Below, one piece after another: positions 1-10,602 of a stretch of DNA of 64,000 nucleotides. Made by a program: the position numbers and the translations under genes. How positions within the stretch are numbered: position 1 is the stretch's first letter; every line of letters starts with the position of its first letter. Source of the DNA: Pelomonas sp. Root1237 (GTDB lineage: Bacteria; Pseudomonadota; Gammaproteobacteria; Burkholderiales; Burkholderiaceae_C). The stretch covers positions 195,310 to 259,309 of the forward strand of contig NZ_LMDK01000020.1 of the NCBI RefSeq assembly GCF_001425055.1. Direction: 5' to 3'. Under the pieces are notes generated by a model that saw only the letters and a list, made by a program, of their open reading frames with translations, ran no database searches and was not told where the DNA came from.

Positions 1-1026
1 AAGCTCGGTCGTCAGCATCTGACGGTGGACGGCTCGCTGCAGAGCAACCGCTATTCAACGATTAGCGAGCTCAACAATCGCTCCTACACCTTGCGCAGTG
101 CGCTCAATTGGCAGACGGTGGGTAATCTGTCGGGAGTGCTGAGCGCCAAATCGGACCGATCCCTCGCTGACTTCAACATCGGTAGCGGCGTCGACCCCAT
201 CCTCAAGAAGAACATCGAACGCGAGGACGAATACCAGGCCTTGGTCCGCCTTGGCGTACTGACGCGGTATACGCTGGAAAGCAGTTGGACGCACCGCCGC
301 CGGGACTTCACCGCCTCGGAGTACGACCGTTTCGACTTCGAGCAGAACACGGGCTCCCTCGGCATCTATGCCACGCCCGGCGGCAATGTCAGGCTGGGCC
401 TGGTGGGGCGACGCACCAAGGGCAAAAACCCGCACTATCCCATTGGCCTTGCCTTGGACCCGCAGACGGCGCAGGTTGTCGTCGTCTCGGTACCTAATGA
501 CTACACCCGGGACGACTTCGACTTCACCACCAAGTGGAGCACCGGCGGCCGCAGCACGCTAAACACGCGCATCAGCCGCAGCAAGTCAAAAAACAGCCTC
601 GATGACCGGTTACGCGATTTCAGCGGCACCACCGGTGCCATCGGTTGGAACTGGCAGCCCACAGCCAAGTTGCAATTGAACCTGCAATATGCGCGGGACA
701 CCGGGCAGGAAAGTGTCGTCCAGACGGCTGACCTGAACCGGGTCTACACCACCTATCAGCTGGGCGGCACCTACGCCGTGACAGGCAAGGTCAGTCTCAG
801 CGCCAAGGCGAGCCGGAACCGCGCCACACGCACCAGCACGGCAGGTGCCGCCGTTGCCGATGCGCTGGACGACTTCAAGACGTACAACCTGAGCATGCGC
901 TGGGCGTTCACACGCGGCCTCAGCCTGGGCTGCCAGTACGACCGTGCCAGCCGCAACAGCAGCATTGCCCAATACGTGTACACCGCCAGCAGCTACGGCT
1001 GCACGGGTCAAGCCATCTTCTTCTGA
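1..1026 (+). CDS. epsL: Exopolysaccharide outer-membrane protein EpsL, C-terminal 341 residues
   Basis: This reading frame is open from the first base, so the gene begins upstream and its N-terminus is missing. The visible part has the alternating polar/hydrophobic pattern of an outer-membrane beta-barrel, rich in Arg, Ser, Thr, Tyr and Asp, and ends in GQAIFF with the terminal aromatic residue typical of outer-membrane proteins. The family is inferred from pattern and context: in exosortase-B loci EpsL is the predicted outer-membrane component of polymer export. The stop codon overlaps the galE start by one base (TGATG), so it is the first gene seen of the plus-strand sugar operon. It could be another barrel of similar size, but the xrtB/epsDEFGI genes downstream support EpsL. 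Confidence 0.72.
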   Translation, partial: KLGRQHLTVDGSLQSNRYSTISELNNRSYTLRSALNWQTVGNLSGVLSAKSDRSLADFNIGSGVDPILKKNIEREDEYQALVRLGVLTRYTLESSWTHRRRDFTASEYDRFDFEQNTGSLGIYATPGGNVRLGLVGRRTKGKNPHYPIGLALDPQTAQVVVVSVPNDYTRDDFDFTTKWSTGGRSTLNTRISRSKSKNSLDDRLRDFSGTTGAIGWNWQPTAKLQLNLQYARDTGQESVVQTADLNRVYTTYQLGGTYAVTGKVSLSAKASRNRATRTSTAGAAVADALDDFKTYNLSMRWAFTRGLSLGCQYDRASRNSSIAQYVYTASSYGCTGQAIFF

Positions 1027-2045
1027 TGACCACCATCCTGCTCACGGGTGCGACAGGCTACATCGCGTCGCACACTTGGCTGGCTCTCCAGCAGGCGGGC
1101 TATCGCGTCGTCGGCGTGGACAACTTTTCCAACAGCTCGCCCGTCGTGCTGGAAAGGCTGGCGGAACTGGCCAGCACCCCCATCGAGTTCGAACGTGCCG
1201 ACGTCTGCGACGCCGCGGCAATGGACGAAGTCTTCGGCAGCTACAAGCCGGCCGCCGTCGTGCATTTCGCTGCCTACAAGGCAGTTGGCGAATCCGTCAC
1301 CCAGCCGCTGGCCTATTACCGCAACAACCTGGGCGGCCTCGTCAACACCTGCGAGGCCATGAAGCGCCACGGTTGCACGCGCATGGTGTTCAGTTCCAGC
1401 GCCACCGTCTACGGCGCTCCGGACAAACTGCCCCTGCGCGAGGACGCACCGACCTCGTCGACCAACCCCTACGGCGCGACCAAGCTGATGGGCGAGCAGA
1501 TCCTGCACGACCTCGGCATCGCCGATCCAACCTGGCAGGCCGCCTGCCTGCGCTACTTCAACCCAGTCGGCGCCCACGAGAGCGGCCGCATCGGTGAAGA
1601 CCCGCGCGGCACGCCCAACAACCTGATGCCCTATGTCGCCCAGGTGGCGGTGGGCCGGCGCACCAAGCTGGCCGTCTTCGGCAATGACTACGCAACGCCC
1701 GACGGCACTGGCGTGCGCGACTACATCCATGTCAGCGACCTGGCCGAAGGGCACGTCGCTGCACTGCGCTGGCTGCTGGCCAATACCGGCTCGTTGACCG
1801 TCAATCTCGGCACCGGCCAGGGCTACAGCGTGCTCGACCTGGTGCGCGCCTACGAAGCCGCCAGCGGCCGCAGCGTGCCCTACGAAATCGTCCCGCGCCG
1901 CCCTGGCGACATCGCAGCCTGCTGGGCCGACCCGGCCCTGGCGCGCGAGTTGCTTGGCTGGGAGGCCAAGCTCGATCTCGCCCGCATGTGCCAAGACAGT
2001 TGGCGCTGGCAACGACTCAACCCTCACGGTTTCAATCCCGCATGA
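1026..2045 (+). CDS. galE: UDP-glucose 4-epimerase GalE
   Basis: GalE interconverts UDP-glucose and UDP-galactose in the cytoplasm using bound NAD. The 339 residues match the usual length. The N-terminal Rossmann glycine motif is TGATGYIASH (residues 7-16). The catalytic Ser124, Tyr149 and Lys153 lie in FSSSATVYG and NPYGATK and fall at the same numbers as in the E. coli enzyme. The NPVGAHESGRIGEDP segment is typical of the substrate-binding half. The start overlaps the epsL stop and the stop overlaps the manC start, so translation is probably coupled. Here it most likely supplies UDP-galactose for the polymer. Confidence 0.95.
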   Translation: MTTILLTGATGYIASHTWLALQQAGYRVVGVDNFSNSSPVVLERLAELASTPIEFERADVCDAAAMDEVFGSYKPAAVVHFAAYKAVGESVTQPLAYYRNNLGGLVNTCEAMKRHGCTRMVFSSSATVYGAPDKLPLREDAPTSSTNPYGATKLMGEQILHDLGIADPTWQAACLRYFNPVGAHESGRIGEDPRGTPNNLMPYVAQVAVGRRTKLAVFGNDYATPDGTGVRDYIHVSDLAEGHVAALRWLLANTGSLTVNLGTGQGYSVLDLVRAYEAASGRSVPYEIVPRRPGDIAACWADPALARELLGWEAKLDLARMCQDSWRWQRLNPHGFNPA

Positions 2046-3475
2046 CCCACGTTCAACCCGTCATCATGGCCGGCGGCTCCGGCACCCGGCTCTGGCCTCT
2101 GTCGCGCAGCGGCTACCCCAAGCAATTCCTCGTGCTGTCCGGCAACGAGAGCCTGTTCCAGCTCGCCGCGCGCCGCCTGGCCGCGCTGGCCTCGCCCGAG
2201 TTCGAGCTCGCCGGTCCCTGCATCGTCGGCAATGAGGAGCACCGCTTTCTCGTACTGGATCAATTGCGCGAGACCCGGCAGGAGCCCAGCAGCGTGCTGC
2301 TGGAACCGCTGGGCCGCAACACTGCACCGGCGCTGACGCTGGCCGCATTGGCCGCACTCGAGGGCGGCAAGGACCCCGTCCTCGTCGTCACGCCGGCCGA
2401 CCAGACCGTTACCAACCCGGCAGCCTTCACCGCGGCATTGCAGGACGCGGTCCGCATCGCGGCCGAAGGTGCCATCGCCATCCTGGGCATCACGCCAGAC
2501 CGGCCCGAAACAGGCTACGGCTATATCCGCACCTCGGGCGACGCCGCGGGCCTGGTGGTCGCACAGTTCGTCGAGAAGCCCAACCTGGAGACCGCCCAGC
2601 GCTATCTGGCCGAAGGCGACTACTACTGGAACAGCGGCATGTTCGTGCTGCGTGCCAGCGTCTGGATGAAGGCGCTGGAACGATTCCGCCCCGACATCGC
2701 CGCTGCCACGCGCGCTGCCTGGGATGCGCGCAAGACCGACGCCAAGTTTGTGCGCCCCGGCAAGGCCGAGTTTGCCGCTGTGCCCAGCGAATCGGTCGAC
2801 TACGCCGTCATGGAGCGCTGCCCCGGGACGGACATCCCCTTGCGCATGGTCGCGCTGGATGCCGGCTGGAACGACCTCGGCGCCTGGGAAGCGGTCTGGC
2901 AGGTCTCCGAGAAGGATGCCGACGGCAACGCCTTCGTCGGCGACGCCTTGATCGCCGACAGCAAGAACACCTTGGTGCACGCCACCAGCCGCTTGGTCGG
3001 CGTCGTCGGCCTGACGGACATCATCGTCGTCGAGACGGCCGATGCCGTGCTGGTCAGCGACCGGTCGCGCAGCCAGGAGGTCAAGCAGATCGTCAACCGC
3101 CTCGGGGCCGAGCAACGCGGCGAGCATGCCCTGCACCGCAAGGTGCACCGCCCCTGGGGCTGGTATGACAGCATCGACTCGGGCGAGCGCTTCCAGGTCA
3201 AGCGCATCATGGTCAAGCCGGGTGCCTCCCTGAGCCTGCAGATGCACCACCATCGCGCGGAGCACTGGATCGTCGTGAGCGGCACGGCCGAGATCGTCAA
3301 CGGCGACAAGACCATCCTGCTGACCGAGAACCAGTCCACCTACATCCCGCTGGGTCAGACGCATCGCCTGGCCAACCCGGGCAAGGTGCCGCTGGAGATC
3401 ATCGAAGTGCAGTCAGGCTCCTATCTCGGCGAGGACGACATCGTCCGCTTCGAAGACACCTACGGCAGAACATGA
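2042..3475 (+). CDS. manC: Mannose-1-phosphate guanylyltransferase / mannose-6-phosphate isomerase
   Basis: This bifunctional type II enzyme makes GDP-mannose from mannose-1-phosphate, and its C-terminal domain isomerises fructose-6-phosphate to mannose-6-phosphate. The nucleotidyltransferase signature [14 protein letters not shown] with PKQF lies near the N-terminus, and FVEKP follows. The last ~110 residues are a cupin with RPWGWYD, a metal-binding-like MHHHRAEHW and VVSGTAEI. I chose ATG 2042 (477 residues) over an upstream in-frame start at 1988 because 2042 overlaps the galE stop (ATGA) and sits just before the conserved domain. No phosphomannomutase is in the window, so mannose-1-phosphate must be made elsewhere. 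Confidence 0.94.
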   Translation: MTHVQPVIMAGGSGTRLWPLSRSGYPKQFLVLSGNESLFQLAARRLAALASPEFELAGPCIVGNEEHRFLVLDQLRETRQEPSSVLLEPLGRNTAPALTLAALAALEGGKDPVLVVTPADQTVTNPAAFTAALQDAVRIAAEGAIAILGITPDRPETGYGYIRTSGDAAGLVVAQFVEKPNLETAQRYLAEGDYYWNSGMFVLRASVWMKALERFRPDIAAATRAAWDARKTDAKFVRPGKAEFAAVPSESVDYAVMERCPGTDIPLRMVALDAGWNDLGAWEAVWQVSEKDADGNAFVGDALIADSKNTLVHATSRLVGVVGLTDIIVVETADAVLVSDRSRSQEVKQIVNRLGAEQRGEHALHRKVHRPWGWYDSIDSGERFQVKRIMVKPGASLSLQMHHHRAEHWIVVSGTAEIVNGDKTILLTENQSTYIPLGQTHRLANPGKVPLEIIEVQSGSYLGEDDIVRFEDTYGRT

Positions 3476-4527
3476 CCATCCTCGTCACCGGCGGCGCCGG
3501 CTTCATCGGCAGCAACTTCGTGCTGGACTGGCTGCGTGAGAGCGACGAGCCCGTCGTCAATCTCGATGCGTTGACCTACGCTGGCAACCTCGAGAACCTG
3601 GCCTCGCTGGACGGTGACGCGCGTCACGTCTTCGTCAAGGGCGACATCTGCGACCGCGGCCTGATCGACAGCTTGCTGGCCAAGCACCGCCCCCGCGCCA
3701 TCGTCCACTTCGCGGCTGAGAGCCATGTAGACCGCTCCATCCACGGCCCCGGCGCATTCATGAAGACGAATGTCGAGGGCACGTTCACGCTGCTGGAAGC
3801 GGCACGCACTTATTGGGGCGGCCTTGAAGGCGAAGCCAAACAAGGCTTTCGCTTCCACCACGTGTCGACCGACGAAGTCTATGGCTCGCTGAAAGCCTCG
3901 GATCCGCCCTTCGCCGAAACCAACGCCTACGAGCCCAACAGCCCGTATTCGGCCAGCAAGGCGGCCAGCGACCACCTCGTGCGCGCCTGGCACCACACCT
4001 ACGGCCTGCCGGTCGTCACCACCAACTGCTCGAACAACTACGGGCCCTATCACTTCCCGGAGAAGCTGATTCCGCTGCTGATCGTCAATGCGCTGGCAGG
4101 CAAACCCCTGCCCGTCTATGGCGACGGCCAACAGATCCGCGACTGGCTTTACGTCACCGATCACTGCAGCGGCATCCGAGCCGTGCTGGCAGGCGGCCAA
4201 CTGGGCGAAACCTACAACATCGGCGGCTGGAACGAGAAGGCCAACATCGACATCGTCAAGACGGTGTGCGCCTTGCTCGACGAACTCAAACCCTCGGCGG
4301 ACGGCCCCTACGAGCGCCTCATCACCTATGTGAAGGACCGCCCCGGCCACGACCGCCGCTACGCCATCGACGCACGCAAGATCGAGCGCGAGCTGGGCTG
4401 GCGCCCGGCAGAAACCTTCGAGACCGGCATCCGCAAGACGGTGCAGTGGTATCTGGACCATCCAGACTGGGCCGCCCGCGTGCAAAGCGGCGCCTACCGG
4501 GACTGGGTTGCCAAGCAATACAGCTGA
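3472..4527 (+). CDS. rfbB: dTDP-glucose 4,6-dehydratase RfbB (RmlB)
   Basis: This is step two of dTDP-L-rhamnose synthesis: it converts dTDP-glucose to dTDP-4-keto-6-deoxyglucose with bound NAD. The 351-residue protein opens with the Rossmann motif [10 protein letters not shown] (Gly7, Gly10, Gly13). The catalytic Thr133-Asp134-Glu135 lie in [10 protein letters not shown] and the Tyr159/Lys163 pair in SPYSASK. Its ATG overlaps the manC stop (ATGA). It heads an uninterrupted rfbB-rfbD-rfbA-rfbC set, so the rhamnose donor pathway is complete here. Confidence 0.96.
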   Translation: MTILVTGGAGFIGSNFVLDWLRESDEPVVNLDALTYAGNLENLASLDGDARHVFVKGDICDRGLIDSLLAKHRPRAIVHFAAESHVDRSIHGPGAFMKTNVEGTFTLLEAARTYWGGLEGEAKQGFRFHHVSTDEVYGSLKASDPPFAETNAYEPNSPYSASKAASDHLVRAWHHTYGLPVVTTNCSNNYGPYHFPEKLIPLLIVNALAGKPLPVYGDGQQIRDWLYVTDHCSGIRAVLAGGQLGETYNIGGWNEKANIDIVKTVCALLDELKPSADGPYERLITYVKDRPGHDRRYAIDARKIERELGWRPAETFETGIRKTVQWYLDHPDWAARVQSGAYRDWVAKQYS

Positions 4528-4531
4528 AGCC

Positions 4532-5413
4532 ATGAAGATTCTTCTTCTCGGCAAGGGTGGCCAGGTCGGCTGGGAACTGCAACGCTCGCTGGCGGTGGCC
4601 GGCGAAGTCGTCGCGATGGACCATGACGACGGCGCCGACTTCACGCAGCCCGAGGCGCTGCTGGCGCGCGTCAGGGCCGTCGCTCCCCAGGTGATCGTCA
4701 ATGCCGCGGCTCACACCGCTGTGGACAAGGCCGAGAGCGAGCCCGAGCTCGCACGTCAGATCAACGCCGCCGCGCCCGCCCTGCTGGCCATCGAGGCCAA
4801 GCGCATGGGCGCCCTGCTGGTGCACTACTCGACGGACTATGTCTTCGACGGCAGTGGCAGCCATGCGCGTGATGAGGAAGCGCCCCTCGGCCCGCTCAGC
4901 GTCTACGGCAGCACCAAGGCCGAGGGCGAGGACGCCATCCGCGCCAGCGGCTGCCAACACCTCATTCTGCGCACGAGCTGGGTCTATGCGGCCCGCGGTG
5001 GCAACTTTGCCAAGACCATGCTGCGCCTGGCCGCCGAGCGCGAGCAGCTCAAGGTCATCGCCGACCAGATCGGCGCGCCAACAGGCGCCGACCTGCTGGC
5101 CGACCTGACCGTCCACATGCTGCGCGCCGCGCGCGTGAACCCTGCGCTGACCGGCACCTATCACGCGGTCGCTGGCGGCGAGACGAGCTGGCACGAGTAC
5201 GCCCGCTTTGTCATCGAGTTCGCACGTGCACAGGGCAAGGTCATCAAGGTCGCGCCGGACCAGATCCTCGCCATCCCGACAAGCGACTACCCCACACCGG
5301 CGATGCGCCCGCTGAACTCGCGCCTGGCCACGGCCAAGCTGCAGCAGTGCTTCGGCCTCGTCCTGCCGCCCTGGCAGCAAGGAGTGGAACGCATGCTGAA
5401 CGAAATTCTTTAA
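4532..5413 (+). CDS. rfbD: dTDP-4-dehydrorhamnose reductase RfbD (RmlD)
   Basis: This enzyme carries out the last step of dTDP-L-rhamnose synthesis, reducing the 4-keto group with NAD(P)H. The 293-residue protein begins [16 protein letters not shown], with the GxxGQVG dinucleotide motif of this family. STDYVFDG (Thr101, Asp102) and YGSTK (Tyr125, Lys129) are the catalytic segments. I used ATG 4532 because it directly precedes the conserved strand. An in-frame ATG at 4508 lies inside the end of rfbB and would add eight unconserved residues. Confidence 0.95.
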   Translation: MKILLLGKGGQVGWELQRSLAVAGEVVAMDHDDGADFTQPEALLARVRAVAPQVIVNAAAHTAVDKAESEPELARQINAAAPALLAIEAKRMGALLVHYSTDYVFDGSGSHARDEEAPLGPLSVYGSTKAEGEDAIRASGCQHLILRTSWVYAARGGNFAKTMLRLAAEREQLKVIADQIGAPTGADLLADLTVHMLRAARVNPALTGTYHAVAGGETSWHEYARFVIEFARAQGKVIKVAPDQILAIPTSDYPTPAMRPLNSRLATAKLQQCFGLVLPPWQQGVERMLNEIL

Positions 5414-5421
5414 GGGCTCCG

Positions 5422-6306
5422 ATGAAAAACCGCAAGGGCATCATCCTCGCTGGCGGCTCCGGCACGCGGCTGCACCCGGCCACGCTGGCCATGAGCAAGC
5501 AGCTGCTGCCGGTGTACGACAAGCCCATGGTCTATTACCCGTTGAGCACGCTGATGCTCGCGGGCATCCGCGACATCCTGCTCATCAGCACGCCGCAGGA
5601 CACGCCTCGGTTCGAAGCCCTGCTTGGCGACGGTTCGCGCTGGGGCCTGAACATCAGCTACTGCGTGCAGCCTAGCCCTGACGGCCTGGCACAGGCCTTC
5701 ATCCTCGGCCGCGATTTCGTCAATGGCTCGCCGAGCGCCCTCGTGCTGGGGGACAACATCTTCTATGGCCATGACTTCGCCGGCCTGCTGGGCAGCGCCA
5801 CGGGTCGCGACGGCGGCGCCAGCGTCTTCGCCTATCACGTGACCGACCCCGAACGCTACGGCGTGGTCGACTTTGATGCCCAGCAACGTGCGCTGTCCAT
5901 CGAAGAGAAACCGAAAAGCCCGAAAAGCAATTACGCGGTGACGGGCCTGTATTTCTACGACGAGCAGGTCTGCGACATCGCGGCGGCCATCAAGCCCAGC
6001 GCCCGCGGTGAACTCGAGATCACCGACGTCAATGCCCAGTACCTGCGCCAGGGCCAGCTCAATGTCGAGATCATGGGCCGTGGCTATGCATGGCTGGACA
6101 CCGGCACCCACGACAGCCTGCTCGAAGCGGGCCAGTTCATTGCCACGCTGGAAAAGCGCCAGGGGCTGAAGGTGGCCTGCCCGGAAGAGATCGCCTACCG
6201 TGCAGGCTGGATCGATGCTGCACAGCTTGAAACCCTCGCCAAGCCCCTTGCCAAGAATGGCTACGGCCAATACCTGCTCAAGCTGCTGACCGACAAGGCC
6301 TTCTGA
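5422..6306 (+). CDS. rfbA: Glucose-1-phosphate thymidylyltransferase RfbA (RmlA)
   Basis: RfbA makes dTDP-glucose from dTTP and glucose-1-phosphate, the first step of the rhamnose pathway, and is usually feedback-inhibited by dTDP-rhamnose. The 294-residue protein carries [38 protein letters not shown] and LGDNIFYG, which are the nucleotide, metal and sugar-binding signatures of the short RmlA group. ATG 5422 is chosen since [12 protein letters not shown] begins the fold. A possible start at 5347 lies within rfbD. The gap to rfbD is eight bases and to rfbC five. Confidence 0.96.
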   Translation: MKNRKGIILAGGSGTRLHPATLAMSKQLLPVYDKPMVYYPLSTLMLAGIRDILLISTPQDTPRFEALLGDGSRWGLNISYCVQPSPDGLAQAFILGRDFVNGSPSALVLGDNIFYGHDFAGLLGSATGRDGGASVFAYHVTDPERYGVVDFDAQQRALSIEEKPKSPKSNYAVTGLYFYDEQVCDIAAAIKPSARGELEITDVNAQYLRQGQLNVEIMGRGYAWLDTGTHDSLLEAGQFIATLEKRQGLKVACPEEIAYRAGWIDAAQLETLAKPLAKNGYGQYLLKLLTDKAF

Positions 6307-6311
6307 ACACG

Positions 6312-6863
6312 ATGCAAGTCACGCCAACCGCCCTTCCCGAAGTCCTGCTCATCCAGCCCAAGGTCTTCGGCGACGCCCGCGGCTTTTTCATGGAGAGCTG
6401 GAACGAGGAGCGCTTCAACCAGGCCCTGGGCTACGACGTGCACTTCGTGCAGGACAACCACTCGCGCTCCGCGCGCGGCGTGCTGCGCGGCCTGCACTAC
6501 CAGCTCGACCCACATGCTCAGGGCAAGCTCGTGCGCTGTGTCTCCGGTGCCGTGTTCGACGTGGCCGTCGACATGCGCCGGTCCAGCCCCAATTTCGGGC
6601 GCTGGGTCGGCTTCGAACTGTCGGCCGAGAACCAGCGGCAAGTCTGGATCCCGCCTGGCTTCGCCCATGGCTTCGTCGTCGTCAGCGAAACCGCGGACTT
6701 CCTCTACAAGACCAGTGGCCGCTACGCACCCGAGTGCGAGGGCGCAGTGCGCTGGGATGACCCGACCATTGGCATCGAATGGCCGCTGGACGGACTCATA
6801 CCGCAACTGTCGGCAAAGGACGTCAGCGCACCACTGCTGGTTGAGGCCAAGACCTTCACCTGA
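6312..6863 (+). CDS. rfbC: dTDP-4-dehydrorhamnose 3,5-epimerase RfbC (RmlC)
   Basis: RfbC epimerises C3 and C5 of dTDP-4-keto-6-deoxyglucose before the RfbD reduction. The 183-residue cupin shows QDNHSRS followed by GVLRGLHYQ with the catalytic His62. Tyr132 in LYKTSGRY is at the expected place, and WIPPGFAHGF is the second cupin strand motif. It is the last gene of the plus-strand block. The convergent nucleotidyltransferase gene ends only 17 bases away, and I see no clear hairpin terminator between them. Confidence 0.96.
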   Translation: MQVTPTALPEVLLIQPKVFGDARGFFMESWNEERFNQALGYDVHFVQDNHSRSARGVLRGLHYQLDPHAQGKLVRCVSGAVFDVAVDMRRSSPNFGRWVGFELSAENQRQVWIPPGFAHGFVVVSETADFLYKTSGRYAPECEGAVRWDDPTIGIEWPLDGLIPQLSAKDVSAPLLVEAKTFT

Positions 6864-6880
6864 GTCGATCGGCCCGCAGC

Positions 6881-7984
6881 TCAGGCGCGCGCGTCACCCC
6901 AACGCAGCGGCGTCACCTCGTCGCCGACATAGCTGGTGTGCCCGGTGCGATCCACGCAGTACTGCGGCGAGATGATCATCTCGCGCACCGTCATGCCTTC
7001 ACCGATGCGCGTGTGCTCAATGAGCACGGCCCGCTCAACGACCGAACCGGCGCGCAGGTGAGATCCGTGACCGATCCAGGTAGGTCCGATCACCCGAGCA
7101 CCTGACTCGATACGCACGTTGGAGCCGATATACACCGGGCCCTCGATGTGGACCTTGTCCCAGTCCACTGAAGTGTTCAGCCCCACCCACACCTGCGGCC
7201 GCACCTCGCGCCCAGGGATGTCCATTTGCGCGACGCCGCCGGCCATGACCTGCTGGGTGACGGCCCAATAATCGGTCACGCGGCCGATGTCGATCCAGTT
7301 GAACGGCCGTTTCTGCGCAAAGAAGGGCAGGCCCTTCTCCACCAGCAGCGGAAACAGCTGGCTGCCGATGTCGAACTCGACGCCCGACGGGATCAGGTCG
7401 AGCACCTCGGGCTCGAAGATGTAAATGCCGGTCGACGCCAGGTTGCTCTTCGCCTCCTCGGGCTTGGGCTTTTCCTGGAAGGAAGTCACCCGGCCCTCGG
7501 CGTCCGCGACAACAATGCCGTAGTTTTTGGTCTGGTCGCGAGGCACTTCGAGAGTAACGACGCTTGCGATAGCTCCCTTGGACTTGTGCTCGGCAAGCGC
7601 CGCGGCGATGTCCAGATCGATGACGGCGTCGCCGCACAGCACGAGGAAGGTTTCATCGAAGAAGCCGCCGAAGTCCTGGATCTTGCGCATGCCTCCTGCT
7701 GATCCGACCGGCTTACAGATCACCTCGCCTTGCTCGCGAACGCCTTCGTAGGAGTAACCGAGCTCAACGCCCCACCGGTGACCCGAGCCGAAGTAGTTCT
7801 CGATCTTCCAGTGCATGAAGGCCACGTTGACCATGACCTGCTTGACGCCATGGCGCGCCAAATGCTCGACCAGATATTCCATGACCGGCTTGCCCAGGAT
7901 GGGCACCATCGGCTTGGGCGTGTGCTTCGTCAACGGGCGCACCCGCGTTCCCTGGCCCGCGGCCAGGATCATTGCTTTGGCCAT
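6881..7984 (-). CDS. NDP-sugar pyrophosphorylase with C-terminal left-handed beta-helix
   Basis: This is a nucleotidyltransferase that probably activates a sugar-1-phosphate. The N-terminal ~230 residues carry LAAGQGTRVRPLT and TPKPMVPILGKP, then LVLCGDAV and FQEKP. The C-terminal third has hexapeptide-type repeats (VHIEGPVYIGSNVRIE, GARVIGPTWIG), as in sugar pyrophosphorylases and mannose-1-phosphate guanylyltransferase-like proteins. The exact nucleotide and sugar cannot be read from the sequence. It differs in architecture from the ManC and RfbA of this locus, so it is not a duplicate of either. It is the last gene of the minus-strand block, 72 bases after ugd. Confidence 0.85.
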   Translation of the reverse strand: MAKAMILAAGQGTRVRPLTKHTPKPMVPILGKPVMEYLVEHLARHGVKQVMVNVAFMHWKIENYFGSGHRWGVELGYSYEGVREQGEVICKPVGSAGGMRKIQDFGGFFDETFLVLCGDAVIDLDIAAALAEHKSKGAIASVVTLEVPRDQTKNYGIVVADAEGRVTSFQEKPKPEEAKSNLASTGIYIFEPEVLDLIPSGVEFDIGSQLFPLLVEKGLPFFAQKRPFNWIDIGRVTDYWAVTQQVMAGGVAQMDIPGREVRPQVWVGLNTSVDWDKVHIEGPVYIGSNVRIESGARVIGPTWIGHGSHLRAGSVVERAVLIEHTRIGEGMTVREMIISPQYCVDRTGHTSYVGDEVTPLRWGDARA

Positions 7985-8026
7985 GCCGGCCTCCTAACGT
8001 AGTGACGGTTGCACCAAAGCTAGCAA

Positions 8027-8042
8027 GCGGCAGGCCTGCCGC
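8027..8042. repeat. Perfect 16-bp palindrome between ugd and the nucleotidyltransferase
   Basis: GCGGCAGGCCTGCCGC reads the same on both strands and lies in the 72-base gap between the two genes. It could form a short RNA hairpin after ugd, or be a protein-binding site. No T-run follows on the minus strand, so it is not a standard terminator. Confidence 0.45.
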
Positions 8043-8056
8043 ACACAGTTAGGGGG

Positions 8057-9382
8057 TCAGCCGCGGCCGATACCTCGATAGTCGATGCCTAGCGCCTTCA
8101 TCAGCTTGGGGTCGTAGAGGTTGCGGCCGTCGAAGACAACAGGTGCCTTGAGCTTCGACTTGATGGCGTCGAAATCCGGCGTGCGGAATTCCTTCCACTC
8201 CGTCACGATCAGCAGTGCGTCCGCGCCCTGCAGCGCCGCCTCGGCGCGCTCGACCAGCGTCACGTCGTCACGCGGGCCAATCACGCGAGCCGTTTCCGGC
8301 ATCGACACCGGGTCGTAGGCTGCGACCGTTGCACCGCGCCGGGTCAGCTCATCGATGATGACCAACGATGGTGCCTCGCGCATGTCGTCGGTGTTCGGCT
8401 TGAATGCCAAGCCCCAGATGGCGAAGCGGCGGCCCTTGAGGTCGTCGCCGAAACGCGCCACGACCTTGTCGACCAGCACGCGCTTCTGGCGTTCATTGGC
8501 TTCTTCCACGGCGGTCAGCACCTTCAGCGGAATACCGTTGTCGGCGGCGGTCTTCACCAGCGCCTTGACATCCTTCGGGAAGCAGGAACCGCCATAACCG
8601 GCGCCGGCGTACAGGAATTGATAGCCGATGCGCGGATCAGAGCCGATGCCGCGCCGAACCAGCTCGATGTCGGCGCCCACGCGCTCCGCCAGCAGCGCCA
8701 GCTCGTTCATGAAACTGATGCGTGTGGCCAGCATCGCATTGGCGGCGTACTTGGTGAACTCGGCGCTCTTCACGTCCATGACCAGCATGCGGTCCTGCGT
8801 GCGGTTGAACGGCGCATACAGGGCGCGCATCAACAGCGTGGCCTGCTCGTCGTCGGAGCCAATGACGACGCGATCAGGCTTCATGAAGTCGTCGACCGCC
8901 GCACCTTCCTTCAGGAACTCAGGATTGGAGACGACGGCATATGCCATGTCTCCGAGGCCACGCTTTTCGAGTTCTTCCTTGACCGCAGCGCGGACCTTGT
9001 CGGCCGTGCCGACCGGCACCGTGCTCTTGTCGACGATGACCTTGTAGTCCGTCATGCGCTGGCCGATGGAGCGGGCCGCGGCCACCACGTACTGAAGGTC
9101 GGCCGAGCCGTCTTCGTCAGGCGGCGTGCCCACGCCGATAAAGAGCAGCGTGCCGTGCTGTACGGCCATGTCCACATCGGTGGTGAACTGCAGGCGGCCG
9201 GCCGCCACATTGCGGCGCACCACTTCGAGCAGGCCGGGTTCGTGAATAGGGATCTCGCCGTCGTTGAGGACGCGGATCTTTTCGGGATTCACGTCCAGAC
9301 AAACCACGTGGTTGCCCATTTCGGCCAAGCAGGCTCCGGTGACCAGGCCCACGTAGCCGGTGCCGATGGCGGTGACTTTCAT
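8057..9382 (-). CDS. ugd: UDP-glucose 6-dehydrogenase
   Basis: Ugd oxidises UDP-glucose to UDP-glucuronate with two NAD. The 441-residue protein begins [20 protein letters not shown], the NAD-binding Rossmann motif. It has [17 protein letters not shown] and the catalytic cysteine in [14 protein letters not shown], followed by the C-terminal UDP-binding part ([13 protein letters not shown]). ATG 9382 is preferred because AGGA lies six bases upstream. A TTG at 9388 is also in frame. The next gene upstream in the same operon is a UDP-glucuronate 4-epimerase-like protein, so the pair could supply both glucuronic and galacturonic acid donors. Confidence 0.95.
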   Translation of the reverse strand: MKVTAIGTGYVGLVTGACLAEMGNHVVCLDVNPEKIRVLNDGEIPIHEPGLLEVVRRNVAAGRLQFTTDVDMAVQHGTLLFIGVGTPPDEDGSADLQYVVAAARSIGQRMTDYKVIVDKSTVPVGTADKVRAAVKEELEKRGLGDMAYAVVSNPEFLKEGAAVDDFMKPDRVVIGSDDEQATLLMRALYAPFNRTQDRMLVMDVKSAEFTKYAANAMLATRISFMNELALLAERVGADIELVRRGIGSDPRIGYQFLYAGAGYGGSCFPKDVKALVKTAADNGIPLKVLTAVEEANERQKRVLVDKVVARFGDDLKGRRFAIWGLAFKPNTDDMREAPSLVIIDELTRRGATVAAYDPVSMPETARVIGPRDDVTLVERAEAALQGADALLIVTEWKEFRTPDFDAIKSKLKAPVVFDGRNLYDPKLMKALGIDYRGIGRG

Positions 9383-9448
9383 TCTCAATCCTCGTGCAAA
9401 AAACGGTTAACCCGTTTGTAACGCAGTCACGTGACGGTCCAGTGCCAT

Positions 9449-10456
9449 TCAGACCTTGTAGTAGTCCCGATACCAGGCGACAAACCGCTGGATTCCTTCA
9501 GGTACAGGCATCGCCGGACGGAAACCCGTCCACTCGGCCAGCTCCTCGACATCAGCATGCGTAGCCGGCACATCACCATCCTGCATGGGCATGAAGTTCT
9601 TGACAGCCTCGCGGCCCGCGGCCTGCTCGATGGCCTCGATGAAGCTCATCAGCTGGATGGGTGCGTGGTTGCCGATGTTGAAGACGCGGTAGGGGGCGCT
9701 GGAGCGCGCCGGATCGGCTTTGTTGGGGTTGTAGTTGGGGTCGGCGGTAGCCGTGCGGTCCAGGACGCGCACGACGCCCTCGGCGATGTCGTCGATGTAG
9801 GTGAAGTCGCGGACCATCTTGCCGTGATTGAACACGTTGATGGGCCGCCCTTCGATGATGGCCTTGGTGAACAGGAAGAGCGCCATGTCCGGCCGGCCCC
9901 ACGGGCCATACACCGTAAAGAAGCGCAGGCCCGTCGTTGGCAGCCCAAAGAGGTGTGAATAGGTGTGGGCCATCAGCTCATTGGCCTTTTTCGTCGCGGC
10001 ATAGAGGCTGATGGGGTGGTCGACGCTGTGGTGCTCCGAGAACGGCATCAGCGTGTTGCCACCGTAGACGCTGGAGCTGGACGCATAGGCCAGGTGCTGC
10101 ACACCACCGTGGCGACAGCCTTCCAGGATGTTGGTGAAGCCAACGATGTTGCTGTCGATGTAGGCGTGGGGGTTTTCGATTGAGTAGCGCACGCCGGCCT
10201 GCGCCGCCAGGTGCACCACGCGTTCGAAGCGCTCATCGGCAAACAGCTTGGCCATGCCGGCGCGGTCGGCCACATCCATTTGCACGAAGCTGAAGCCCGG
10301 GTTGGGCGTCAGGCGGGCCAGGCGATCGTGCTTGAGCTGCGGGCTGTAGTAGTCGTTGAGGTTGTCCAAGCCCACGACCTGGTCACCACGTGCCAGAAGG
10401 ATCTGGCAGACATGCATGCCGATGAAGCCGGCAGCGCCGGTGACGAGAACTTTCAA
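9449..10456 (-). CDS. NAD-dependent epimerase, UDP-glucuronate 4-epimerase type
   Basis: This short-chain sugar-nucleotide epimerase resembles the CapI/LspL group that converts UDP-glucuronate to UDP-galacturonate. [15 protein letters not shown] is the NAD motif, and [14 protein letters not shown] is characteristic of the uronate-epimerase subgroup. SSSSVYGG and [11 protein letters not shown] give the catalytic Ser and Tyr/Lys, and [15 protein letters not shown] is also typical. A strong GGAGGA lies six bases before a TTG codon at 10456, which gives 335 residues, the normal length. The longer in-frame extension to 10501 has no homologous look. The co-located ugd provides the presumed substrate. 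Confidence 0.87.
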   Translation of the reverse strand: MKVLVTGAAGFIGMHVCQILLARGDQVVGLDNLNDYYSPQLKHDRLARLTPNPGFSFVQMDVADRAGMAKLFADERFERVVHLAAQAGVRYSIENPHAYIDSNIVGFTNILEGCRHGGVQHLAYASSSSVYGGNTLMPFSEHHSVDHPISLYAATKKANELMAHTYSHLFGLPTTGLRFFTVYGPWGRPDMALFLFTKAIIEGRPINVFNHGKMVRDFTYIDDIAEGVVRVLDRTATADPNYNPNKADPARSSAPYRVFNIGNHAPIQLMSFIEAIEQAAGREAVKNFMPMQDGDVPATHADVEELAEWTGFRPAMPVPEGIQRFVAWYRDYYKV

Positions 10457-10462
10457 GACCAA

Positions 10463-10468
10463 TCCTCC
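10463..10468 (-). promoter_or_regulatory. Ribosome-binding site fixing the TTG start of the uronate epimerase
   Basis: On the minus strand GGAGGA is followed after six bases by TTG (10456) and then the conserved [10 protein letters not shown]. This is the only good ribosome-binding site near the start of the conserved domain, so a TTG start is inferred. Confidence 0.6.
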
Positions 10469-10602
10469 AAAAAAGCCAACGCCGATTGTCGTGCAGCGCA
10501 CAGCAGGGCGCGATCATTGCCCCACCCCCGAGACAAGGTCGCTCGAGTTGGCCCGGGCCTTGCCAGCGAGCGCCCGCGCGACCGAAGAGGGACGCTCCCG
10601 GT